A DNA stretch of 35,146 bases from Acidimicrobiaceae bacterium. Its GTDB lineage: Bacteria > Actinomycetota > Acidimicrobiia > Acidimicrobiales > Palsa-688. A program made the translations under genes and the position numbers. Below, one piece after another: positions 24,890-33,112 of the stretch. The stretch's first letter is position 1, and every line of letters begins with the position of its first letter. The stretch is taken from NCBI GenBank assembly GCA_003166025.1, contig PMWT01000218.1:1-35146 (forward strand), read 5' to 3'. The notes below the pieces were generated by a model that worked only from the letters and a program-made list of their open reading frames with translations, did not search any database and was not told where the DNA came from.

Positions 24890-26254
24890 ATGCGTCGCAA
24901 AATCGTCGTGTCCGGCGTGGCAATGGTGGCAATGACCACCGCGGGGATGCTGACGGCACTGGCGCCGGCAGTATCTGCCAGCACCGGCGGTGTCATCAAG
25001 GTCGCCTACGAGAACTACGGCACCAATATCACCCTCAACACCCTCATGCAAAAGGCCGGGGCCCAGTTCGCGAAGGCTTACCCGGGCTGGACCGTCGACC
25101 TCGAGCCTATCGCCGCGGCCGAGAACCCCTATTACACCAAGCTCGACCTCATGAGCCAGTCGGCTGCGACGGCCCCTGACATCCTGTACGAGGACACCTT
25201 CCTGGTCAACAGCGACACCGCTGCCGGTTACCTGGCCCCTCTGAATTCTTACCTGACCAAGTGGTCGGGCTGGAGCCAGTACTCGGCTGCCGCCAAGGCT
25301 GCCGCCAAGGGTGTCAACGGCGAGATCTACGGGGTCTCCATGGGGACCGATACCCGTGGCCTGTGGTACAACAAGACGCTGCTGCAAAAGGCCGGCATCG
25401 CCGTGCCCTGGCAGCCCAAGTCCTGGGCCGACATCATCTCCGCCGCGGCGAAGATCAAGAAGGCCGAGCCGGGCGTGGTCCCCATCAACGTCTACTCCGG
25501 CGTCGGCACCGGCGAGGCCAGCAGCATGCAGGGCTTCGAGATGTTCCTGTACGGGACCAACAACCCCCTGTACGACAGCACCACCAACAAGTGGGAACAG
25601 GCGGGGGCGGGCTGGCTGGCTTCGCTCAACGCCATCAAGACGCTGTACGGCCAGAACTTGGCCGCCAGCCCGCAGGACGCGTTGAACCCCAACTGGGGCT
25701 CGTCGGTGGGTGAGCAGGAGCTGCCGCAGGGCAAGCTGGCCATCGACCTCGACGGCAGCTGGGTCTCCAGCGACTGGGTCAAGGGTGCAGTCGCACCTTG
25801 GCCGCAGTGGAGCTCGGTGATGGGCGAAGCCGCCATGCCCACCGAAAACGGCCAGGGCGCCGGCAAGGTGAGCATGTCCGGGGGATGGCTGCTCTCGGTC
25901 GGCTCCCACGCCACCAACAAGCAGATGGCGTTCAACTTCATAACGATCGCCCTCAACCAGCAGAACTCGCTGTTCTACGACATCGGGGCCGGCCAGATCG
26001 CCACCCGGGCCGACGTGGCTTCGGCGCCCTCCTACAAGGCGTCCAGCGCGTCGATCACGGCGTTCTCCAGCTTCGTCCCCTTCACCCACTTCCGTCCCGC
26101 CTATACCGACTACCCCAAGCTCTCCAATGAGATCCAGGTCATAACCGGCCAGGTCATGACCGGCCAGGCCACGCCCGCCCAGGGTGTGGCGACGTACAAC
26201 AAGTACCTGATCTCGCTGGTCGGCTCGAGCAAGGTCGAACCCGCGCCCATGTAG
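24890..26254 (+). CDS. Sugar ABC transporter solute-binding protein
   Basis: The 454-residue protein is a family-1 (MalE/UgpB-like) extracellular solute-binding protein. It has a Sec signal peptide (basic MRRK, hydrophobic VSGVAMVAMTTAGMLTALAP, probable cut after AVSA near residue 31). The mature part shows APDILYEDTFLVN, the hinge GVSMGTDTRGLWYNKTLLQKAGI and the C-terminal GGWLLSVGSHATNKQMAFNFI. No lipobox cysteine is present, which is unusual in a single-membrane actinobacterium, where such proteins are normally lipoproteins. The ligand cannot be read from sequence; context suggests an alpha-mannoside. AAAGGAGG precedes the ATG. Confidence 0.93.
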   Translation: MRRKIVVSGVAMVAMTTAGMLTALAPAVSASTGGVIKVAYENYGTNITLNTLMQKAGAQFAKAYPGWTVDLEPIAAAENPYYTKLDLMSQSAATAPDILYEDTFLVNSDTAAGYLAPLNSYLTKWSGWSQYSAAAKAAAKGVNGEIYGVSMGTDTRGLWYNKTLLQKAGIAVPWQPKSWADIISAAAKIKKAEPGVVPINVYSGVGTGEASSMQGFEMFLYGTNNPLYDSTTNKWEQAGAGWLASLNAIKTLYGQNLAASPQDALNPNWGSSVGEQELPQGKLAIDLDGSWVSSDWVKGAVAPWPQWSSVMGEAAMPTENGQGAGKVSMSGGWLLSVGSHATNKQMAFNFITIALNQQNSLFYDIGAGQIATRADVASAPSYKASSASITAFSSFVPFTHFRPAYTDYPKLSNEIQVITGQVMTGQATPAQGVATYNKYLISLVGSSKVEPAPM

Positions 26255-26328
26255 GCCTCACCGACGGGCCCGGGCTACAATGCGCTCGGGCTCGTCAGTC
26301 CCCAAATTAACTGTGTGTCCTTAGAAAT

Positions 26329-26362
26329 GCAACCGAGCCCTCCTGCGGGAGGGCTCGGTTGC
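26329..26362 (+). terminator. 15-bp intercistronic stem-loop between SBP and permease genes
   Basis: GCAACCGAGCCCTCC (26329-26343) and GGAGGGCTCGGTTGC (26348-26362) form a perfect 15-bp stem with loop TGCG. No T-run follows (TCTGTGG), and the Shine-Dalgarno GGAGG of the next gene begins 5 nt after it. It therefore looks like a partial terminator or 3'-end stabiliser that raises binding-protein expression over the permeases, as seen in other binding-protein operons. Confidence 0.75.
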
Positions 26363-26376
26363 TCTGTGGAGGCTTA

Positions 26377-27273
26377 ATGCTGGCATCCAGATTAGCGAAG
26401 CCTAAAGGCACGCCGACCATGCGATGGCTTGGCCCCCTTTCCCCGGCGCTGCTCATCATGCTCCTGTTTTTCGCCGGGCCGATCATATGGGCCTGCTACA
26501 TCGCATTCACCAACAAGGCCCTGACGGGGGTGGGGGCCTCCCACGCCAAATGGGTGGGCTTCAGCAATTTCACCCATATGTTCTCGGACCCGTTGTTCGT
26601 CCACTCTCTTTTGCTCACCCTCATTTATGTCGTCGGGTCGGCCATAATCGGGCAGAATACCCTAGGGTTCCTCATCGCCCTGCTCCAGCGGAGCAAGAAC
26701 GCCATTTTCACGGCCGTGCTCAACACGTTTGTCATCGGCGCCTGGGTCATGCCCGAGACGGTGGCCGCCTTCTGCTGGTACGCATATCTCTACCAGGGCG
26801 GGACGCTGGACAGCTTCTTGCACCACGTGGGGTTGAGCCAGGACTGGCTGTACACGACGCCCATGCTGGCCATAATCATCGCCAACGTGTGGCGGGGCAC
26901 TGCTTTTTCCATGCTCGTGTACTCGGCGGCGCTCTCCGACCTGCCCACCGACCTGCTCGAGGCGGCCCAGGTCGACGGGGCCAACCAGCTGTCGATGCTG
27001 CGGCGGATCATCATCCCCCTGCTGCGGCGCTCGATAGTCACCAACCTGATGCTCATAACCCTGCAGACGCTGGCCAGCTTCACCTTGATATTCGTGCTGA
27101 CGGCGGGCGGGCCGGGGGAGGAGAGCCAGACGACGCCCCTGTACATCTACCAGCAAGCTCTCCAGCTGTACGACATAAGTTACGGGACGGCCATGTGCAT
27201 TGTCCTGCTGCTTATCGGCGCCCTGTTCTCCGTCGTGTACATCAAGCTCATCAAGGTGGAGGAAGTGTCATGA
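26377..27273 (+). CDS. Sugar ABC transporter permease, MalF-like
   Basis: The 298-residue membrane protein has about six hydrophobic helices, beginning LSPALLIMLLFFAGPIIWACYIAF, and the cytoplasmic EAA loop EAAQVDGANQLSMLRRIIIPLLRRSI that contacts the ATPase. It is the first permease of a CUT1-type importer. I chose ATG 26377 because GGAGG lies 5 nt upstream; an in-frame TTG at 26359 lies within the stem-loop. Its stop overlaps the next permease start (ATGA). Confidence 0.93.
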   Translation: MLASRLAKPKGTPTMRWLGPLSPALLIMLLFFAGPIIWACYIAFTNKALTGVGASHAKWVGFSNFTHMFSDPLFVHSLLLTLIYVVGSAIIGQNTLGFLIALLQRSKNAIFTAVLNTFVIGAWVMPETVAAFCWYAYLYQGGTLDSFLHHVGLSQDWLYTTPMLAIIIANVWRGTAFSMLVYSAALSDLPTDLLEAAQVDGANQLSMLRRIIIPLLRRSIVTNLMLITLQTLASFTLIFVLTAGGPGEESQTTPLYIYQQALQLYDISYGTAMCIVLLLIGALFSVVYIKLIKVEEVS

Positions 27274-28181
27274 GCGGGGCCCTCACCATCAGCGAACCAC
27301 GGGTGGCCCAGGCGGCCCCGACCGCCAGGGCCTCCCGGGGCCGCTTCCAGATCACCTCGCCCAGGGCCACGATGGCCAAGCTCAGCGCCTACGGCGTCCT
27401 CGTCCTCGTCGGCCTCTTTTTCATCACACCGCTGCTCTGGCTCGTCCTGGCCGCGTTCGAGCCCGAGGCCGCCGTGGGCGCCAGTACCCCGCTGGTGCTG
27501 TCGTTCAGCAACTTTGGCAAGGTCCTCAACTGGAGCGGCACGTTCCTGCCCCTCATAAACTCAGCCATCCAGTCGGGAGGCACGGCCGTGTTGACCGTGG
27601 TCGCTTCCCTTTTCGCCGCCTACCCGCTCTCGCGGTACCACATGCGCTTCCGCCGGCCCTTCTTGTACACCATTGTCTTCAGCACCGGCCTGCCCATCAC
27701 CGCCATCCTGGTGCCGGTGTACTCCATGTTCGCCCGCTTCGACCTGGTCGATAACGTCCCGGCCGTCATCTTGTTCATGACCGCGACGTCGTTGCCGTTC
27801 GGCATCTGGCTGATGAAGGGGTTCATGGACGGCGTCCCCATCGACCTCGAGCAAGCGGCCTGGGTGGACGGGGCCACGTGGGTGCAATCGCTGCGACGGG
27901 TGGTGGCGCCATTGATGATGCCGGGCATCGCCGTCATCACCATCTTCACCTTCGTCAGCCAGTGGGGCAATTTCTTCGTCCCGTTCATCTTGCTCCAGAG
28001 CACCAGCAAGCTCCCGGCGTCGGTCGCCATCTACCAGTTCTTCTCGCAGTACGGCCAGACCGATTACGGGCAACTGGCGGCTTTCTCGATCCTGTACACA
28101 TTGCCCGTGGTGATGCTCTGGATCGTGATGTCCCGTTTCCTGCGGGGCAATTTCACTTTCGCAGGAGCAGTCAAAGGCTAA
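27270..28181 (+). CDS. Sugar ABC transporter permease, MalG-like
   Basis: The 303-residue protein has six membrane segments (first GVLVLVGLFFITPLLWLVLAAF, about 45-65) and an EAA loop, DLEQAAWVDGATWVQSLRRVVAPLMMP. It is the partner permease of the preceding gene, whose stop codon it overlaps by 4 bp (ATGA), with GGAGG upstream. No ATP-binding subunit gene is in the operon, so the transporter probably uses a shared MsiK-like ATPase encoded elsewhere. Confidence 0.94.
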   Translation: MSGALTISEPRVAQAAPTARASRGRFQITSPRATMAKLSAYGVLVLVGLFFITPLLWLVLAAFEPEAAVGASTPLVLSFSNFGKVLNWSGTFLPLINSAIQSGGTAVLTVVASLFAAYPLSRYHMRFRRPFLYTIVFSTGLPITAILVPVYSMFARFDLVDNVPAVILFMTATSLPFGIWLMKGFMDGVPIDLEQAAWVDGATWVQSLRRVVAPLMMPGIAVITIFTFVSQWGNFFVPFILLQSTSKLPASVAIYQFFSQYGQTDYGQLAAFSILYTLPVVMLWIVMSRFLRGNFTFAGAVKG

Positions 28182-28200
28182 AAGCCGAGGAAGGACTCAA

Positions 28201-31200
28201 ATGCACGACGACCGCGTCCGGACCGAGTACCGCGCCACCCGCGCCCTGGAGGCCCGCCTTCGCCCCCGGGTGTGGGCCGAGCGCCAGGCCTGTGAGGTCT
28301 CCGCTTTCGCGTGCCCCGGCGCCCCGGTGCCTGTGGCCGACGCGTTGGCGGCCCCGTACGCGCCCGTCGGACCGGGCACGCCCTGGGGAGCGCCCTGGTC
28401 CACGACCTGGTTCCGCATCTCGGGCCAGGTGCCGCCGGCGTGGGCGGGCCGGCGCGTCGAAGCCGTGGTGGACCTCGGGTTCAACGACCGCGGCCCCGGG
28501 TTCCAGGCCGAGGGGCTGGCCTACGGCACTGATGGCGTCCCCCTCAAGGCGGTGCTGCCCCGCAACAACTGGCTCCCGGTGCCGGCGCCCGGGCCCGGCC
28601 CCGGTCCAGGCGACTGGACTTGCTTCGTGGAGGCAGTGGCCATGCCCGGCATCATGGGCGCCCGGGGCAATGACGACCGGTTCGTGCCCACCGACCTGGG
28701 CGACCCGGCCACGGCCGGGCAGAGCCCGCTTTACGTGTTGGGGGGGGCGGACCTGGTCTTGATCGACGAGGACGCCCTGGCCCTGGCGCTCGACTTCGAG
28801 GTCCTGCTCGAGGTGATGAGCCAGCTGGCCGTCACCGATACCCGGCGCCACGAGATCCTGCGCGCCCTGGAACGGTGCCTGGACTCGTTCGACATGGCCG
28901 GGGGCCCGGCGCTGGCCCACCACGCCCTGGCCGAGGTCATGTCGGCGCCGGCCGCCCGTACCGCCCACACCGTCTCGGCCGTCGGCCACGCCCATATCGA
29001 CTCGGCCTGGTTGTGGCCGGTCCGCGAAACCGTCCGCAAGTGCGCCCGCACCTTCTCCAACGTCGCCGCCCTGGGCCGGGAGTACCCCGAGCTCGTTTTC
29101 GCCTGCTCGCAGGCCCAGCAGTGGTGGTGGATGAAGCAGCAGTACCCGAGCATTTACGAGGGTATGAGGGAGCAGGTAAAAAGCGGCCAGATAGTCCCCG
29201 TAGGCGGCATGTGGGTCGAATCTGACACCAATGTGACAGGCGGGGAGGCGCTGGTCCGCCAGCTCGTGTTCGGCAAGCGCTTCTTCCTGTCGGAACTGGA
29301 CGTGGAGACCGAGGAAGTGTGGCTGCCGGACTGCTTCGGCTATTCGGCCGCCTTGCCTCAGCTCATCCTGCTCTCCGGGTCCCGCTGGTTCCTGACCCAG
29401 AAACTTTCCTGGAACGACACCAACAAGTTCCCTCATCACACCTTCTGGTGGGAGGGGATCGACGGCAGCCGGGTTTTCACCCATTTCCCCCCTGTCGATA
29501 CCTACAACGCCGAGCTCTTACCGTCCGAACTGGCCCACGCCGCTAGCAATTACGCCGAAGTGGGCTACGGGACGCGCTCGCTGGCCCCCTTCGGTTATGG
29601 GGACGGAGGCGGCGGCCCGACCCGGGCGATGATGGAAAGGGCCCGCCGCCTGGCCGACCTCGACGGCTCGCCCCGGGTTGTGGTGGAGCCACCGTCGAAG
29701 TTTTTCGCCGCCGCCCAGGCCGAGTTCCCCAATGCACCAGTGTGGTCAGGTGAGCTGTACCTAGAACTGCACCGGGGCACCATAACGAGCCAGGTCGAGA
29801 TCAAACAGGGCAACCGTCGCTGCGAGAACCTGGCCCGGGAGGCGGAGCTGTGGTCGGCCGCCGCCCTGATGGCGGGCCGGGCCGCCTACCCCTACGAGGA
29901 GCTGGAAGAAATCTGGCGGGACATCCTGCTCAACCAGTTCCACGACATCCTCCCGGGCTCGTCGATCGCCGTGGTCAACGACGAGGCCGTGGCCAGCTTC
30001 GCCAAAAGTGCCGAGCGCCTGGAGGCGGTCATCGACCGTGCCATCTCCGCCCTGTGCGGCGATGGGGACGTGCCCGTGGCCTTCAACGCTGCCCCTCACG
30101 CCCAAAGCGGGGTCCCGGCTCTGTCGGCGGCCCCCGTGGCCCCGGGCGGCGCTACGGCTCGGCTTACCGACGAGACCGGCGCCGGTGGCGGCATAGTGCT
30201 CGACAACGGCTTGACCAGGGTTGAAATTGATGCCAACGGTCACATCAGCTCTTTGGTCGACCTGGTGGCGGGGAGGGAAGTCATCCCTCCCGGTGAGACC
30301 GGGAACGTCTTGCAGCTCCACCCGGATTTCCCCAACAGGTGGCCGGCCTGGGACGTGGACGCCTTTTACCGCCATGTCCACCAGGATCTGGGTGCCCCCG
30401 AGACTACGACGGTCCTGTCCAGCGGCCCCGAGGAGGTGGCCGTCCGCTTCGAGTACGTGTTCGGGCGCTCCCGGGCGGCCCAGGTCCTGCGCCTGTCCGC
30501 CGGCAGCCGGGAGCTCGTGGTCGAGACCGATGTGGACTGGCACGAGCACGAGCGCCTGCTCAAGGTGGCTTTCCCGATCGACGTGCACGCCGACCAGTCG
30601 TCGTCGGAGATCCAGTTCGGGCACGTGGAGCGGCCCACTCACAACAACACGTCGTGGGACGATGCCCGTTTCGAGTTCGTGGCCCACCGCTTCCTGCACG
30701 TCGGTGAGCCCGGCTACGGCGTGGCCGTGGTCAACAACGGGATTTATGGTCACGAGGTCAGGGCCCTGCCTCGGGCGGGCGGAGGAAGGGCCACCCTGGT
30801 CCGCCTCTCGGTCCTGCGCAGCGCCACCTTCCCCGATCCCCGGGGGGAAAACGGCCTCCACCACTTCCGCTACGCCCTCGTCCCCGGGGCCTCCATGGCC
30901 GACGCGGTGCGCCACGGCTACCGCTTCAACCTCCCCTTGCGGGCGGCCCTGGCGGCGGGCGAGATCGAGCCCGTGCTGGTGGTGGGCAACGAGGCGGTGG
31001 TGGTCGAGGCGGTCAAGGCCGCCGACGACCGGTCCGGCGACCTGGTCGTCCGCTGCTACGAGTCGCTTGGCGGTAGGGCGACGACCACGGTGAAGGCCGG
31101 CTTCCCGGTCCTCCGGGCACAGGTCACCGACCTGCTGGAGCGCCGTTTGGACGACCTCGAGGTCGAGGGCGGCCATCAGGTGCACCTGGAGCTCAAGCCC

Positions 31201-31245
31201 TTCCAAGTGGTCACGCTGCGCCTGTCACCGGAGCGCGCACAATGA
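28201..31245 (+). CDS. GH38 alpha-mannosidase of the sugar operon
   Basis: The 1014-residue protein has the size and layout of cytosolic GH38 alpha-mannosidases (Ams1-like): an N-terminal beta domain (about 1-250), the catalytic barrel with VGHAHIDSAWLWP (H263, H265, D267 as zinc ligands), the nucleophile in WLPDCFGYS (D377), NQFHDILPGSSI (H581, D582), then the C-terminal beta domains. It differs clearly from the 1551-residue GH38 elsewhere in this window. No signal peptide is present, so it acts on an imported oligosaccharide or glycoside and releases mannose. AGGAAGGA precedes the ATG, and its stop overlaps the iolG-like start by ATGA. Confidence 0.95.
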   Translation: MHDDRVRTEYRATRALEARLRPRVWAERQACEVSAFACPGAPVPVADALAAPYAPVGPGTPWGAPWSTTWFRISGQVPPAWAGRRVEAVVDLGFNDRGPGFQAEGLAYGTDGVPLKAVLPRNNWLPVPAPGPGPGPGDWTCFVEAVAMPGIMGARGNDDRFVPTDLGDPATAGQSPLYVLGGADLVLIDEDALALALDFEVLLEVMSQLAVTDTRRHEILRALERCLDSFDMAGGPALAHHALAEVMSAPAARTAHTVSAVGHAHIDSAWLWPVRETVRKCARTFSNVAALGREYPELVFACSQAQQWWWMKQQYPSIYEGMREQVKSGQIVPVGGMWVESDTNVTGGEALVRQLVFGKRFFLSELDVETEEVWLPDCFGYSAALPQLILLSGSRWFLTQKLSWNDTNKFPHHTFWWEGIDGSRVFTHFPPVDTYNAELLPSELAHAASNYAEVGYGTRSLAPFGYGDGGGGPTRAMMERARRLADLDGSPRVVVEPPSKFFAAAQAEFPNAPVWSGELYLELHRGTITSQVEIKQGNRRCENLAREAELWSAAALMAGRAAYPYEELEEIWRDILLNQFHDILPGSSIAVVNDEAVASFAKSAERLEAVIDRAISALCGDGDVPVAFNAAPHAQSGVPALSAAPVAPGGATARLTDETGAGGGIVLDNGLTRVEIDANGHISSLVDLVAGREVIPPGETGNVLQLHPDFPNRWPAWDVDAFYRHVHQDLGAPETTTVLSSGPEEVAVRFEYVFGRSRAAQVLRLSAGSRELVVETDVDWHEHERLLKVAFPIDVHADQSSSEIQFGHVERPTHNNTSWDDARFEFVAHRFLHVGEPGYGVAVVNNGIYGHEVRALPRAGGGRATLVRLSVLRSATFPDPRGENGLHHFRYALVPGASMADAVRHGYRFNLPLRAALAAGEIEPVLVVGNEAVVVEAVKAADDRSGDLVVRCYESLGGRATTTVKAGFPVLRAQVTDLLERRLDDLEVEGGHQVHLELKPFQVVTLRLSPERAQ

Positions 31246-32243
31246 GGCTGGGGATAATCGGGGTCGGCCGCATCGGGGCCTTGCACGCCGAGACATTGCA
31301 TGCGCTGGCCGAGGTGGACGAGCTCGTTATCACCGACGCCGACACGGCTCGGGCGCGGCAACTGGCGTCGCAAATGGACGTGGCGTGGGCCGAGGACAGC
31401 GACGAGCTCCTGCACGGTGGCACCGACGGCATCGTCATCGCCACCCCTACGGGCACCCACGCCCCTCTCATCTGCGCTGCGGTCGAGGCTGGCGTCGCCG
31501 TCTTCTGCGAGAAGCCCGTCGCCGGCGACGTGGCCGCCACGAGGGAGGTCGTCCGCGTGGTGGAAAATAGCGGCGTCCAGGTGCAGATCGGCTTCCAGCG
31601 ACGTTTCGACGCCGGGTTCGCCTCCGCCCGGGAGCAGCTCCAGGCGGGCAAGCTCGGGTGGTTGCACACCGTCCGGGCGGGCACGCTCGACCCTGCCCCC
31701 CCTCCCGCCTCCTACGTCGCGACATCGGGCGGGATATTCCGGGACTGCAGCGTTCACGACATCGACGCCGTGCGCTGGGTCAGTGGACGGGAGGTGAGCG
31801 AGGTCTACGCCACCGGTTCCAACCGGGGCGCCAGCTTTTTCAGCGAAGCCGGCGACGTCGACACGGCGGCGGCCGTGGCCACCCTGGACGACGGTACGTT
31901 GGCCCTCATCTCTGCCACCCGCTACAACGCGGCCGGCTACGACGTCCGTCTGGAACTGCTGGGCTCGCTGGACAGCATTTCGGTGGGCCTGGACGACCGC
32001 TTACCGCTGCGCTCGGCCGAGCCCGGCGTGACCTGGCCGGCGGGTACCGGCTATACCGGTTTCATGGACCGGTTCCGGGCGGCTTACGTGGCCGAGCTGC
32101 AGGCCTTCGTCGAGGTGGTAAGCGGGCGGGCCACCAGTGCGTGCTCGCCGGCCGACGCCCTGGAGACTTTTTATGTGGCCGAGGCATGTGAGCTGTCACG
32201 TAAGGAGCGACGTCCTGTGACCGTTGAGGAGGTACGGCTATGA
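31242..32243 (+). CDS. iolG: Gfo/Idh/MocA dehydrogenase, probable inositol 2-dehydrogenase
   Basis: The 333-residue protein has a Rossmann domain starting MRLGIIGVGRIGALHAETL, the EKPVAGD lysine motif, and the C-terminal-domain motif FRDCSVHDIDAVRWVSG with the His-Asp pair used by inositol dehydrogenases. GFQRRFDAGF is also typical of IolG. The predicted reaction is NAD-dependent oxidation of myo-inositol to scyllo-inosose. Substrate within this broad family cannot be fixed by sequence, but the adjacent IolE- and IolB-like genes support inositol. Its start overlaps the mannosidase stop and its stop overlaps the next start, both as ATGA. Confidence 0.85.
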   Translation: MRLGIIGVGRIGALHAETLHALAEVDELVITDADTARARQLASQMDVAWAEDSDELLHGGTDGIVIATPTGTHAPLICAAVEAGVAVFCEKPVAGDVAATREVVRVVENSGVQVQIGFQRRFDAGFASAREQLQAGKLGWLHTVRAGTLDPAPPPASYVATSGGIFRDCSVHDIDAVRWVSGREVSEVYATGSNRGASFFSEAGDVDTAAAVATLDDGTLALISATRYNAAGYDVRLELLGSLDSISVGLDDRLPLRSAEPGVTWPAGTGYTGFMDRFRAAYVAELQAFVEVVSGRATSACSPADALETFYVAEACELSRKERRPVTVEEVRL

Positions 32244-33112
32244 CTGCTGCGCGCATTGCTGCCGCCCCTATTTCCTGGGGGGTCTGTGAGGTCCCCGGGT
32301 GGGGTTACCAACTTCCCCGGGAACGAGTGCTGGCCGAGATGAGAGAGGTCGGGATGGTGGCGACCGAGTTCGGTCCCGACGGGTTCCTGCCCGAGGGCCC
32401 GGCCGAATGTTCCGCGCTGCTGGCCTCCTACGGGTTGAGCGCCGTGGGCGGCTTCGTGACCCTGGTCCTGCACGACCCGGCCGTCGACCCCCTGCCCGAG
32501 GCCAAGCGCGCCGTGGACCGGATGGTGAGCGCGGGGGCCGACGTAATGGTGGTGGCGGCGGTGAGCGGGCAGGAAGGTTACGACCAGGCCCTCGAGCTGG
32601 ACGCCACAGGGTGGGCCACCCTTCTGGCCAACCTGGGGGCGGTGAGCGCGCTGGCTGGCGCCGCCGGGGTGACCATGGGCCTGCACCCGCACGTCGGCAC
32701 CCTGGTCGAAGGCCCCGATGCCGTACGGCGCGTGCTCGAGGGCTCCTCGGTAAACCTGTGCCTGGACACGGGGCACTTGCTGATCGGCGGGACGGACCCG
32801 CTGGCGCTGGCCCGAGAGGTGCCCCTGCGTATCGTCCATGCGCACCTGAAGGACGTGGACAGGGACATGGCAGCGCGGGTGCGCGACGGGTGCTCCACCT
32901 ATACCTCGGCCGTGGCTGCCGGCATGTACAAGCCGCTCGGCCAGGGCGACGTGGGCATCGCCGGGGTACTGTCCGCCCTGGAGGGTGCCGGCTACGGGGG
33001 CTATTACGTAATGGAGCAGGACAGCATCCTCGACGCCGAGCCTCCTCCCGGCGGCGGGCCGGTGGCCGACGTCCGAGCGAGCGTGGCGTTCCTTCGCGAG
33101 GCTCTGCGATGA
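32240..33112 (+). CDS. iolE: Xylose-isomerase-like TIM barrel, probable inosose dehydratase
   Basis: The 290-residue TIM-barrel protein resembles IolE. It begins IAAAPISWGVCEVPGWG and has LHPHVGTLVEG, CLDTGHLLIGGTDP, VHAHLKDVDRD, MYKPLGQGDV and YYVMEQD, which carry the metal-binding Asp, His and Glu. IolE dehydrates scyllo-inosose to 3D-trihydroxycyclohexane-1,2-dione. Other sugar phosphate isomerase/epimerase relatives exist, so IolE is the most likely reading rather than certain. The start is set by GAGGAGGT and an ATGA overlap with the preceding gene. Confidence 0.8.
   Translation: MTAARIAAAPISWGVCEVPGWGYQLPRERVLAEMREVGMVATEFGPDGFLPEGPAECSALLASYGLSAVGGFVTLVLHDPAVDPLPEAKRAVDRMVSAGADVMVVAAVSGQEGYDQALELDATGWATLLANLGAVSALAGAAGVTMGLHPHVGTLVEGPDAVRRVLEGSSVNLCLDTGHLLIGGTDPLALAREVPLRIVHAHLKDVDRDMAARVRDGCSTYTSAVAAGMYKPLGQGDVGIAGVLSALEGAGYGGYYVMEQDSILDAEPPPGGGPVADVRASVAFLREALR

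Noticed and set aside
26329-26370. Strong intrinsic terminator ending the binding-protein transcript
   Set aside because: The stem is perfect but no T-run follows and the permease Shine-Dalgarno begins 5 nt later, so full termination is unlikely.
29761-31206. Long minus-strand open frame opposite the second mannosidase
   Set aside because: Shadow frame; composition is His/Gly/Asp-rich with no domain, while the plus strand has clear GH38 motifs.
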